Made by a program: the position numbers and the translations under genes
Shown here: piece after piece, positions 33,349-42,027 of the stretch
Layout: each line of letters starts with the position of its first letter
Numbering within the stretch: position 1 is the stretch's first letter
Source of the DNA: Maribacter sp. BPC-D8
Lineage (GTDB): Bacteria > Bacteroidota > Bacteroidia > Flavobacteriales > Flavobacteriaceae
Assembly: GCF_035207705.1 (NCBI RefSeq)
Contig: NZ_CP128187.1
Location: 1,178,001-1,242,000, forward strand
Length of the DNA: 64,000 nt
Direction of reading: 5' to 3'
Notes under the pieces: model-generated
Databases searched by the model: none
What the model saw: only the letters and a program-made list of their open reading frames with translations
What the model was told of the DNA's origin: nothing

Positions 33349-33965
33349 AATAATTCGTTTTCTGATTTAATGACAACTTCATCTTCTAATTGATAGCAAG
33401 AATTTGCTCTTCTTAATCCGAATATGCGTCCGTTTTTGGCTTCGTAATTCACGTATAAGATTCCGTTTTGCAACCATGCTTTTTGAAGTCCTTCTTCTCT
33501 ACCCTTTACTAATTGGCGTTCTTTTGCCAATTGACCGTCTGGGTACCATTTCTTTTCAACTCCGTCCATATTACCATTAACATAGGTAGCTTCTTGAGCT
33601 AATTGCCCATTTTCCCACCAACTTTTGTAAGAACCCTCTAGACGATTATTTTTGTAATGAAATTCAACTCGTAATACACCGGTGTTTGACCATCTTTGTA
33701 CAACGCCTTCTCTTTTACCTTTAATAAAACCCACCTTTTCTGCCAAAGTTCCGTTCTCATGTAAGGCTAATGAATAGCCATCATAAGGTGAGTTTTTGTA
33801 ATACCAAGTTCCTTCAAGCTGATTAAGGACTAATTCTTCCTTAAACTTTGTTTCTTCCTTTATCGTTATAATTTGTTCTTCTACAGTTTCTAGTTCAACT
33901 GTATTTTTACAAGCAACTTGAAAAAGTAGTATAAAACAAATGATATGGAAATGGAACTTTTTCAT
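33345..33965 (-). CDS. MORN-type repeat lipoprotein (YwqK-like)
   Basis: A 206-residue lipoprotein (lipid Cys19 in LFQVACKNT) built of MORN_2-type repeats: YYKNSPYDGYSLALHENG, then WSNTGVLRVEFHYKNNRLEG, SWWENGQLAQEATYVNGNMD and WYPDGQLAKERQLVKGREEG. Databases often call such proteins 'YwqK family antitoxin', but no toxin is seen here and the lipid anchor makes that unlikely. It lies 3 bp after the YHYH gene and overlaps the SCO gene. Confidence 0.85.
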   Translation of the reverse strand: MKKFHFHIICFILLFQVACKNTVELETVEEQIITIKEETKFKEELVLNQLEGTWYYKNSPYDGYSLALHENGTLAEKVGFIKGKREGVVQRWSNTGVLRVEFHYKNNRLEGSYKSWWENGQLAQEATYVNGNMDGVEKKWYPDGQLAKERQLVKGREEGLQKAWLQNGILYVNYEAKNGRIFGLRRANSCYQLEDEVVIKSENELL

Positions 33966-33968
33966 ATT

Positions 33969-34760
33969 TTAATAGCCTTGGTAAGGACCTGCAAATGCTA
34001 AGTACGAACCAGTTGTTGAATAAATTTCATTAATAATGTGATAGTGATATTCTTCTTCACCATCAGTATACTGAGTAGTAGAAGTATGACCACCAGAAGC
34101 ATCTAAATCAGTAGGGTAATCACCAGTTTCATTACATTTACGACCGTAAAGGAAGACACCATCTAATAGAATACCAACTAGCTTATCATCATCATCTGAA
34201 AATGCTACAGGTTCTAAATGGTAATGATAAACACCAGGACCAATATGTGCACCTGTCCAATCTAAACTTGCTGCAGCTTGATCCAATGTACCACCACCTT
34301 CTTGGTCATTAAATATCGAAGAACCACTAACAGCAATACCTATCGTATTCAATTCGGTTTCGATTGTACTACCAGTTAAATTTGGCGTAGCATCTACCCG
34401 AATAGTTGTTGCATTGTTATTACTTGACATAATACTAGGTGTTAAGGCTACATCTGACTCTTCTTTGTAAAGCGAATTACCTTCGCCCCAATAGACTGTT
34501 TCATGATTTGGTAAACCTGTTGTTTCAATAACAACTTCAGAACCATCTAAATAAACGGTAACTGCATCTGTATCAAAAGCGGCGTATGCGGCATGAAGTT
34601 CAGTAGCAATTTCTTCGTCATCTGTATCAGAATCATCACTGGCGATATCATCGGTAATATCATCATCTACGCTGTCACTGCTACAAGCGATTGCAGAAAT
34701 GAATACCAATGCCAATACAAAGGAAAATGAAGGAACATTTTTAAATCTATTTTTTTTCAT
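33969..34760 (-). CDS. YHYH-domain lipoprotein
   Basis: A 263-residue lipoprotein (lipid Cys26 in FISAIACSSDSVDDD); the acidic stretch after the cysteine suggests export to the outer surface in this phylum. The YHYH domain is clear: GPGVYHYHLEP (~175) and EEYHYHIINEI (~243), with LLDGVFLYGRKCNETGD between. The His-rich motifs suggest metal binding. It begins the YHYH-MORN-SCO operon, which supports a copper or redox role; the actual activity of the YHYH family is not established. Confidence 0.9.
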   Translation of the reverse strand: MKKNRFKNVPSFSFVLALVFISAIACSSDSVDDDITDDIASDDSDTDDEEIATELHAAYAAFDTDAVTVYLDGSEVVIETTGLPNHETVYWGEGNSLYKEESDVALTPSIMSSNNNATTIRVDATPNLTGSTIETELNTIGIAVSGSSIFNDQEGGGTLDQAAASLDWTGAHIGPGVYHYHLEPVAFSDDDDKLVGILLDGVFLYGRKCNETGDYPTDLDASGGHTSTTQYTDGEEEYHYHIINEIYSTTGSYLAFAGPYQGY

Positions 34761-34971
34761 AATATTTAATTTGAGTTAAGTTTCTATTTATAATCAATAC
34801 AATACTAAGCACTTAACGCACACCAAAATGTACAAATCAGTGAGTAGTCCGTAGTTTTCAGCGAATTCACGGTAATTTTCAGATTAAGTATTTACCGATA
34901 CTGACTTTTGTTTTAATTCAATCAGTTTTTTAGCTAAAAGCGCAATTAGGTTTTCAATTTATTCTACGCAT

Positions 34972-35724
34972 TTATGGTCTATGTAATTCTTTATCTAGTT
35001 TCGTGGCAATAGTTTTAGTTTTGCTTCTTAAATTTTTTGCTATAACTAATTGACCTTTAGTCTGTAATAGCCTATCGATGACTCCATTTTGATACTCCCT
35101 ACTAACCAATAAATCTGGATAGTTCGATTGTATACCGTAGTTCTTAACACGTTGATAGCTGTAACTATTTTCAGGTAAAATCTCCATCAGAGAGATATGT
35201 TTTTCAATTACGGGCTTTAACCTGTCTGAAATAATAGCTTCAATTTTACTTTGTTGGTTATTGAAGCTATCTAGTTCATTTGGGTATGCAGCAATCAACT
35301 CTTTTAGCGTGTCACTTTCTATAAACTCAAACTTACTTGTGGCATTTATTGAATTAATAGCTTCATTTCTTACAATGGTTTTATCATAGTTTAAATTGAC
35401 AATCAACGACTTCGCTTCTTGAGTTAATTCATTGGGCTGATCGCCCAAATAGTTAATTGTATTCTGTAGCATTTGAATACTCTTTGTGTAGTTTACAATT
35501 GCACTATCTAAGACAACTAAATTTGTATCTAACTCTTGACTTAAACTTTTATAAATCTTTACTTCTACTATTCTATTTTTTCTAATTTCATTTAGGTCAT
35601 TAATTTTCCAAGCAATTAAGAGACCTAGTACTATGAGTACTATTTCGCCAAGTGCATAAATGAAATATGTTTTAAACTTTTCTAACCGTATTAGTTCATT
35701 TCTAACTTTTCTGAATAATACCAT
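34972..35724 (-). CDS. DUF6090-like single-pass membrane protein
   Basis: A 250-residue protein whose N-terminus (FRKVRNELIRLEKFKTYFIYALGEI then a helix to AWKIND, ~20-42) is typical of the flavobacterial DUF6090-like family: a short cytoplasmic end, one membrane helix and a long helical region (YKSLSQELDTNLVVLD onward, ~58-110). No catalytic motif is visible. It stands alone, separated from the CotH gene by a hairpin terminator. Function unknown. Confidence 0.75.
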   Translation of the reverse strand: MVLFRKVRNELIRLEKFKTYFIYALGEIVLIVLGLLIAWKINDLNEIRKNRIVEVKIYKSLSQELDTNLVVLDSAIVNYTKSIQMLQNTINYLGDQPNELTQEAKSLIVNLNYDKTIVRNEAINSINATSKFEFIESDTLKELIAAYPNELDSFNNQQSKIEAIISDRLKPVIEKHISLMEILPENSYSYQRVKNYGIQSNYPDLLVSREYQNGVIDRLLQTKGQLVIAKNLRSKTKTIATKLDKELHRP

Positions 35725-35767
35725 TGTCAGTTATCTTAATACAAGTCTTATTGACTTAATTTGAAAA

Positions 35768-35795
35768 AAAGCTTCACGATTTCTAATGAAGCTTT
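35768..35795 (-). terminator. Hairpin terminator after the CotH gene
   Basis: AAAGCTTCA (35768-35776) pairs with TGAAGCTTT (35787-35795). On the minus strand it is followed by a T-run. It ends the EF-hand/CotH transcript and separates it from the DUF6090-like gene. Confidence 0.85.
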
Positions 35796-35814
35796 GGGCT
35801 AACTTCAACAAAAA

Positions 35815-37278
35815 TTATCTGTTTAAATAACTGTTAACTGCTGCTGTTCTACTAGTTGCATGTTTATTAAGTTCGTTTATTGCATTTTGAAAATCTGCAC
35901 TAGAATTCAAAAATGTATACCCTTCATTTTCAGAAGTTGCATAAGGTTCAACCAGTGTCGAATAGCTAGTATATAAAGCTTTAACTGTAGTTTCATTGAA
36001 AGCACCTTCAATGACTTCTTGAACATAGGTATCATATTTAGCTTGGTAAACATCATCATTATATAAATATGATATTAATGGCCATTGAGATGCGGTTACA
36101 TCAGAGAAATCTAGCTCTGGTGAGCCTTGTAGCTTACCATCTTGCAAGGCTTCATTATTATCCCAAGGGATCCACGTCAGTTTACTAGTATCTGGATTGT
36201 TATATAGAAAGTAATTGTGTGACATTCTACCATAGGTATCCCAATTTTGAATGATTGTATTGGTCGCCAAATACTTTAAATATACATCTGTGTCGAGTAC
36301 AGCATCTAAATTTGATCTCCATGTTGCAGCATCTGTTGTTCTTGACGCATCATGTAAAATATTCAATAGGCTTTCTACATCAGAAAAATCGGCATCATCT
36401 TCATTAGTCTTTTTTACATACTCATCTTCATCATATGTGCCTGAAGCAAATGTTGCGGCATCGCCATCTGGTTTGTAAAGATTACCATCATCATCAGAAA
36501 ACTGTTCATCAATAACAGTATCGTCAACTTCTTCAACTAGCGTGTACAGTCCAAAATAAATAGGTCCATCGCCATGATCCACATACAACGTGTAAAATGC
36601 TGTGTTAGAAACTGCTAAACCAGCGCTGCGAAACACATCTGCAGCTACTTTTTCGCGAAGCATAGATTTATCATCGTAATTATTTTTAAGACTTAATTTT
36701 TTAAATCCGTAAAAACGTTGATTATCAATTTGTGGATAATCCTCTTCAAATTCATCAAAATCTAGTTTAAGCGAAAGTTTTAAATTACCAGATTGCCAAG
36801 TAGATTGTAAGCTAGAATTACCTTTAAAACGAACCCCTACCCTATACCATTCGGTACCTTCATAAAAAACTTCTGCTGGCACAAAAATAGGGTCTTCATC
36901 AGTTGACGTAGTGCTAACTTGTCCGCCACCTTGGCTAGATCCGCCAAAAGAACCATAAAGAGATGTCATGTTATCTAACATACTATCCCAACGGTCTTCG
37001 GTTATAACGATATCAAGACGTTTTACCGCATTATCTTCAAATACCTCTTCAAAATCTGGGTCGGCATCTTTACTGTGTGTTGCCGTGGTCCAATCTGTAG
37101 CTTCAAAATCGGTATCGTCAACAGTTGTACTAACTTCTTCCTCTTCTACAATTTCTTCATCATCCTCGTCAGTACTTGTTATCGTGTCATCATCGCTACA
37201 AGCAATAAAAACAGAAATAAATAAGAAAAACAACATCTTTTCAATCGGAAAAACAGACTTGATATCTTTATAACTCAT
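35815..37278 (-). CDS. CotH-kinase family lipoprotein
   Basis: A 487-residue lipoprotein (Cys27 in FISVFIACSDDD; the SDDD run favours surface export). Residues ~75-470 are a CotH kinase domain: RLDIVITEDRWDSML, VGVRFKGNSSLQ (the loop binding ATP), FGLYTLVEEVDDTVI and the catalytic WIPWDNNEAL. CotH enzymes phosphorylate other proteins, in Bacillus spore-coat proteins. A gap between ~103 and ~120 is a Gly/Ser linker. It lies 27 bp downstream of the EF-hand gene. A later Met at 37236 is a possible alternative start. Confidence 0.92.
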   Translation of the reverse strand: MSYKDIKSVFPIEKMLFFLFISVFIACSDDDTITSTDEDDEEIVEEEEVSTTVDDTDFEATDWTTATHSKDADPDFEEVFEDNAVKRLDIVITEDRWDSMLDNMTSLYGSFGGSSQGGGQVSTTSTDEDPIFVPAEVFYEGTEWYRVGVRFKGNSSLQSTWQSGNLKLSLKLDFDEFEEDYPQIDNQRFYGFKKLSLKNNYDDKSMLREKVAADVFRSAGLAVSNTAFYTLYVDHGDGPIYFGLYTLVEEVDDTVIDEQFSDDDGNLYKPDGDAATFASGTYDEDEYVKKTNEDDADFSDVESLLNILHDASRTTDAATWRSNLDAVLDTDVYLKYLATNTIIQNWDTYGRMSHNYFLYNNPDTSKLTWIPWDNNEALQDGKLQGSPELDFSDVTASQWPLISYLYNDDVYQAKYDTYVQEVIEGAFNETTVKALYTSYSTLVEPYATSENEGYTFLNSSADFQNAINELNKHATSRTAAVNSYLNR

Positions 37279-37305
37279 GTGTATAATTTTAAGAATTAAT
37301 GTGAT

Positions 37306-37587
37306 TTAGTTTCTTGATCTCCCTTTTGGCTTTGGTGCATTGTCAAATTCCTCTTCAGAAATGAAACCATCTTCATCAGTATCGATTTCAGAAAAATTAT
37401 CTTTTAAGGGTCCTTTTACTTCATCTTTAGATAATAGACCATCTTCGTCTTTATCCATCTCTTTTATAAGCTTAGCATACGTAGGTCGTTCTTTTCTTTC
37501 TCCTTTAGACTGTGCACTTACGGTAACTGTTCCAAAAGCCACTAACATGGCAAATAATAATCCTGTTTTTAAAGTAATACGTTTCAT
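37306..37587 (-). CDS. Exported EF-hand protein
   Basis: A 93-residue protein with a signal peptide (MKRITLKTGLLFAMLVAFGTVTVSA). It has two EF-hand loops: DKDEDGLLSKDE (~46-57) and DTDEDGFISEEE (~69-80), both with full calcium-ligand patterns. It ends PKGRSRN. It is the first gene of the transcript with CotH, so it may be the calcium-dependent partner or a substrate of the kinase, by inference. Confidence 0.9.
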   Translation of the reverse strand: MKRITLKTGLLFAMLVAFGTVTVSAQSKGERKERPTYAKLIKEMDKDEDGLLSKDEVKGPLKDNFSEIDTDEDGFISEEEFDNAPKPKGRSRN

Positions 37588-37778
37588 ATGTTTTATTTTT
37601 AATGATTAATAATTCGATTACAAAGATGTACGAATCTTCAATACAAGATGAGCGTATTAAGTGATTACCGTTTACTTTTAAGTGAACGGCTTTATAGAAA
37701 CAATGAACACTTTAATTTGACCATATTATAGCCTTTTTTTCGAAGGTTGTTTGAAATTTTATTCCTTTTATTTGCATC

Positions 37779-38843
37779 ATGAACAGACATAAGAATTTTT
37801 TATTTCATGTAGCCCTATGGCTTTTAATTTGGGCAACCGCTTGGATATTTAGCGGTAGGGATTTTCAATTTGTAAATGTAAATGTTATGGCATTGATATG
37901 CCAAATAGTAGTTATTGCTATACTTATATACTTTACGATTCCACAATTATTATTAAAGAAGAAATATGTAGCTTTTACTTTGGTTTCGATAGCTACTGTT
38001 GTGGTTGTAACACTAGTTTTAACTAATGTTGAACCAGATACCGTACTAGGTTTAGACACACAAATGACTCCCGGTCCAAGACCTGGTCGAGGTTCTAGAT
38101 TTGAAGACGGAATACATATAGCAGCCAACCGTAGACCACCTTCAAAATTTTTCATTAACCTTCTTTTAATAGCTATCGCTTCTGCAATTGCCACTTTGGT
38201 AGAGTTATTTTTATTTGCTCAGCGTAAAGAAGAAGAAATAATTTTAAATAGAAACGAAGCTTTACAGACCGAATTAAAACTGTTGAAATCACAGATCAAT
38301 CCGCATTTTTTGTTCAATGCCTTGAACAATATTTATGCCTTATCTGCTATTGATTCTACAAGAACACAACAAAGTATAAGCTATTTGTCTGATATGCTTA
38401 GGTACGTATTGTATGAATGTGAGCAAGAGATAGTACCACTCTATAAAGAGATAGATTACATTGAAAATTATATTAAGCTGTTTTGTTTAAAAAGTAGTAA
38501 AAAATACCCCATAACGACATCATTTTCAATTGAGAATCAAAATGTTCAAATAGTACCTATGTTATTGATTCCTTTTTTGGAAAATGCCTTAAAGCATAGT
38601 AATATTGAAAAAGTAACCGGTACTTTTATTAGAATAAAAATTAGTTCTACTAATAGTAGTGTAGATTTTGAATTAGAAAATAGTAAACCAGAATTTAAGG
38701 TAATAACCGATGATGTTGGTGGTATTGGTATTGAAAATGTAAAAAAACGATTGGCAATTTTGTATCCTAATCGTCATGAATTAGTAATAAACCAAACCGC
38801 TCAAACATTTAAAGTAAATTTAAAACTTCAATTAAATGGCTAG
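37779..38843 (+). CDS. LytS-like membrane sensor histidine kinase
   Basis: A 354-residue kinase with four membrane helices (~8-28, ~35-55, ~62-85, ~125-150) and a His_kinase domain: QINPHFLFNALNNIYALS (phospho-His in the PHFLFN box) and a degenerate ATPase (LLIPFLENALKH, GIGIENVKKRLAILYP). It diverges from the EF-hand/CotH operon across 191 bp and overlaps its response regulator by 8 bp. Control of the CotH unit is a reasonable inference. Confidence 0.93.
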   Translation: MNRHKNFLFHVALWLLIWATAWIFSGRDFQFVNVNVMALICQIVVIAILIYFTIPQLLLKKKYVAFTLVSIATVVVVTLVLTNVEPDTVLGLDTQMTPGPRPGRGSRFEDGIHIAANRRPPSKFFINLLLIAIASAIATLVELFLFAQRKEEEIILNRNEALQTELKLLKSQINPHFLFNALNNIYALSAIDSTRTQQSISYLSDMLRYVLYECEQEIVPLYKEIDYIENYIKLFCLKSSKKYPITTSFSIENQNVQIVPMLLIPFLENALKHSNIEKVTGTFIRIKISSTNSSVDFELENSKPEFKVITDDVGGIGIENVKKRLAILYPNRHELVINQTAQTFKVNLKLQLNG

Positions 38844-39510
38844 TATCAATTGTGTTGTTGTAGATGATGAAGAATTGGCTAGGGAGCTATTGAAAACTTA
38901 TATCGAAAAATTAGATTTTTTGAATTTGGTAGGCGAGGCTGAAAATCCATTAGAGGCATTACAATTAATGAAGAATCACCAAGTAGATCTACTGTTTTTA
39001 GATATACAAATGCCAGAGATAAAAGGTACTGATTTTGCTAAAATGGTAGATGATACTACCAAAATAATTTTCACCACAGCATACTCTCAATATGCATTAG
39101 AAGGCTATGAATTAAATGCTGTAGACTATCTTTTAAAGCCAATAACCTTTGAGCGCTTTGTTACTGCTGTGAATAAGGTAAAGACAACTAATACAATACA
39201 AAAGTCTGATTCATTTACTATTAAATCTGGCTATGATTTACATAAGGTAAAATATGAAGATATTCAGTATATCGTAAGCGATAGTGAGTATGTTACCTTC
39301 CATATGGCCGATAAGAAAATTATCAGCAATCAACGTTTAAAGGCTTTAGAGCAAGAATTACCTAGTGCAATGTTTATGAGGGTTCATAGATCTTATATTA
39401 TTAACAAAAGCAGTGTAACGGGACTAAAAGGTAGAGATTTAATGCTATCTGATGTAGTTATACCTGTAAGTGATTCGTACTATGATCGAGTAAAAGATGA
39501 ATTATTTTAA
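38836..39510 (+). CDS. LytTR-family response regulator
   Basis: A 224-residue response regulator. The receiver domain has VVDDEELARELLKTYIEKL, phospho-acceptor Asp in LLFLDIQMPEIKGTDF, and YLLKPITFERF. The LytTR DNA-binding domain follows (~130-224): IQYIVSDSEYVTFHM, FMRVHRSYIINKSSV. It forms the output of the overlapping kinase gene. Targets are unknown; the divergent CotH promoter is the closest candidate. Confidence 0.95.
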   Translation: MASINCVVVDDEELARELLKTYIEKLDFLNLVGEAENPLEALQLMKNHQVDLLFLDIQMPEIKGTDFAKMVDDTTKIIFTTAYSQYALEGYELNAVDYLLKPITFERFVTAVNKVKTTNTIQKSDSFTIKSGYDLHKVKYEDIQYIVSDSEYVTFHMADKKIISNQRLKALEQELPSAMFMRVHRSYIINKSSVTGLKGRDLMLSDVVIPVSDSYYDRVKDELF

Positions 39511-39698
39511 TCGATATTCTTTTCCATTTTTATACTACCCAATAATTCAAAATTTCTGAAATTAACGCAGAGCTTCTAAGTGTCTAATTTTTAGAGGACT
39601 AAAGTCGTTACCATTAAATTGTGAATATCTATTGCTTTTTTTGGCTTTACAAACTATGACTAAGAAGTATATTTAGCACCCCAAAATAAAAGGAAATT

Positions 39699-40262
39699 AT
39701 GAGTGCAACTTGGTACGAGTGTAAAATAAAATATAGAAAATTAGACGAAGCTTCAGGAATGTTGAAGGTAAAAACCGAACCTTTTTTGGTTGATGCCATT
39801 TCTTATACCGAAGCCGAAAGTAGAATTACCGAAGAAATGTCGGTATACATGAGTGATACAGAAGAAATTAAAATCACCAATATTAAGGTGGCTAATTTCG
39901 CTGAAATTCATCCGTTCGAAAATTCAGATAGATGGTTTAAATCTAAAGTTTCTTTAATTGCTTTTGATGAAGAAAGTGGTAAAGAACGTAAAACTAATAT
40001 GTATTTATTAATACAGGCGAACGACGTTAAAGAAGCTTACGATAATACAATTAGTGTAATGAAAGATACTATGGGAGAATACTCTGTACCTTCCATAGCA
40101 GAATCACCTATCATGGATGTTTTTCCATATTTCTCAGGTGAAGAAGATGATATGGAACGAGTGGAAAAATTCAAAGTTTTAAAAGATTCAGTTCCAGCAG
40201 ATGCAGAAGTTATTGAAGAAGATCCAATAGAAGTAGAAACTGAGGCAGAAGCTGAAGTTTAA
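39699..40262 (+). CDS. DUF4494 protein
   Basis: A 187-residue cytosolic protein of the Bacteroidota family DUF4494: MSATWYECKIKYRKLDE, PFLVDAISYTEAESRITEEM, FAEIHPFENSDRWFKSKVSL and a second half LLIQANDVKEAYDNTISVM. The C-terminal ~25 residues are very acidic (EEDPIEVETEAEAEV). Function unknown. The stop overlaps the stop of the convergent AraC gene by 4 bp. A 188-bp gap before it shows nothing. Confidence 0.9.
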   Translation: MSATWYECKIKYRKLDEASGMLKVKTEPFLVDAISYTEAESRITEEMSVYMSDTEEIKITNIKVANFAEIHPFENSDRWFKSKVSLIAFDEESGKERKTNMYLLIQANDVKEAYDNTISVMKDTMGEYSVPSIAESPIMDVFPYFSGEEDDMERVEKFKVLKDSVPADAEVIEEDPIEVETEAEAEV

Positions 40263-41092
40263 GTCCTATATTCTCTCGGACTCATACCTTTTAATTTTTT
40301 AAAGGTTCTATTAAAATGCGATAGGCTATCAAAGCCACAATCAAAAGCTATAGCCTGTATTAATTTGTCAGAAGTTGATAAATGAATGCAGGCTTGTTCT
40401 ATTCTAGCCAAATTTAAAAAGGTAATAAAAGAATGACCGACTGCATTTTTAAACCAACGGCAGAAAGATTGTTCTACCATATTAGTTCTATCGGCCATTA
40501 TAGTTACCGTTAATTTCTTATCTAAATTTTCAAGAATATAACTTGTTACCGATTTAATTTTATTTTGAGTTTTTGAACTTGCCAGATGATGGTGATACGT
40601 TGAGGAAGAAAGATAATTTCTGTCATTATCATTATATAAATCATCTAGTATTTCAATTAAAACAGATAGTTGCTGTAGTTTACTTAAAGTATCAAAATCG
40701 TTCAATAATTGAAGTGTTTTTTCTGAAGGATTTTTAAATTGAATCCCTCTTTCTGCATCAATGTATAGTTGATGTAACATCTCACATTCTTTGAAAGACT
40801 TGAAAATATCTTTTGGAAACTGTATTATAATAGCCTCATGACTAATGTTTTGATTATCAGCTACCGAGGTATAATTATGCGGAAGATTAGCCCCAAGAAG
40901 GACTAGGTCATTAACGGTAAAGGGTAAAATGCTGTTACCCACAAATCTAGTGCCTCGACCTTTAATTATAAGGGTAAGCTCCAACTCAGGATGATAATGC
41001 CAAAAGGGTTTAAAATTACTTACCTCCAGTTTAAAGAAATGAAATGACTGCTTACTATTCAATAAGCCAATATTTTCTACTACAGGTTTCAT
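40259..41092 (-). CDS. AraC-family regulator with cupin domain
   Basis: A 277-residue regulator: N-terminal cupin (~18-85: FWHYHPELELTLIIKGRGTR, DLVLLGANLPHNY, a sugar-sensor type) and C-terminal AraC HTH (~178-277: LTVTIMADRTNMVEQSF, LIQAIAFDCGFDSLSHFNRTFKK, GMSPREYR). It diverges from the PhyH/TIM-barrel pair across 128 bp and is their likely regulator, responding to a sugar-like compound. Confidence 0.92.
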   Translation of the reverse strand: MKPVVENIGLLNSKQSFHFFKLEVSNFKPFWHYHPELELTLIIKGRGTRFVGNSILPFTVNDLVLLGANLPHNYTSVADNQNISHEAIIIQFPKDIFKSFKECEMLHQLYIDAERGIQFKNPSEKTLQLLNDFDTLSKLQQLSVLIEILDDLYNDNDRNYLSSSTYHHHLASSKTQNKIKSVTSYILENLDKKLTVTIMADRTNMVEQSFCRWFKNAVGHSFITFLNLARIEQACIHLSTSDKLIQAIAFDCGFDSLSHFNRTFKKLKGMSPREYRT

Positions 41093-41220
41093 ATAACTTA
41101 TGTAAACAATGTTTTAAACTAAATTAAATATTTAATGTTTAGATACACATAGTATTGGTTAAAATATAAAAAGTGATTTGCTTTTATCAATGTTAGTTTT
41201 ACAGAAATAATATCACGGTT

Positions 41221-42027
41221 ATGCATATAAAAGAATTACTTGATAAGACCTATTCCCTTTCAAAAGATCAAATCGATTTTTATCAAAAACACCGATTTAT
41301 AAAATTGAAAGATGTTTTTGATAGTAAAACCCTATCCTATTTTAATGATGTAATTTCTAAGAAAGTTATGGAGTTAAATAAGGCGCCTAAGCCCTTAGAT
41401 AAAAGAGATACATATGGCAAAGCCTTTGTACAATTATTTAATTTATGGAAAGAAGATGATAGCATTAAAACATTTGTATTTTCTAAACGCCTTGCCCAAA
41501 TAGCTTCAAATTTATTACAAGTCGATGGGGTACGCCTATATCATGATCAGGCTTTATTTAAAGAAGCCGGTGGAGGAATTACGCCTTGGCACGCCGATCA
41601 ATATTATTGGCCTTTACAAACAGATAAAACTGTTACAACGTGGATACCGTTACAAGGCACACCATTGTCAATGGGTCCGCTTGAATTTAGTGCTGGCAGT
41701 CATGAAATTATGGATGGTAGAGATTTATCAATAAGTGATGAGAGTGAAAAAGTAATTCAAAACAGATTGAAAGTAACTGATTTTGAACATGTTATAGAGC
41801 CGTTTGATGTTGGTGAGATTAGCTTTCACTCTGGCTGGGTATTTCATCGCGCTGGTGCCAATACTACTAATGAAATGCGAAAAGTTATGACCATAATCTA
41901 CATGGATAAAGATATGAAACTGCAAGAGCCAGCTAATGCCGGACAACAGAATGATTGGGATACTTGGTGCCCAGGAGTGAAAATAGGTGAAACTATAAAT
42001 TCTCCGTTAAATCCTATACTATATTAA
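41221..42027 (+). CDS. Phytanoyl-CoA-dioxygenase-family 2OG-Fe(II) oxygenase
   Basis: A 268-residue PhyH-family oxygenase. The Fe(II) triad reads His124-x-Asp126 (PWHADQYYW) with distal His209 (GWVFHRAGANTT), and Arg220 for 2OG (NEMRKVM). Also SMGPLEFSAGSH. Bacterial members hydroxylate diverse small molecules. It is followed immediately (stop and start adjacent, no gap) by the isomerase-like gene, and faces an AraC regulator. Confidence 0.92.
   Translation: MHIKELLDKTYSLSKDQIDFYQKHRFIKLKDVFDSKTLSYFNDVISKKVMELNKAPKPLDKRDTYGKAFVQLFNLWKEDDSIKTFVFSKRLAQIASNLLQVDGVRLYHDQALFKEAGGGITPWHADQYYWPLQTDKTVTTWIPLQGTPLSMGPLEFSAGSHEIMDGRDLSISDESEKVIQNRLKVTDFEHVIEPFDVGEISFHSGWVFHRAGANTTNEMRKVMTIIYMDKDMKLQEPANAGQQNDWDTWCPGVKIGETINSPLNPILY

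Noticed and set aside
33345..33965. Toxin-antitoxin module suggested by the 'YwqK antitoxin' type name
   Set aside because: No toxin-like gene is next to it, and a lipid signal plus MORN repeats argue for an envelope protein.
36968..37273. Ser-rich plus-strand frame opposite the start of the CotH gene
   Set aside because: It mirrors the Asp/Glu-rich region of the CotH lipoprotein on the other strand, a composition artefact.
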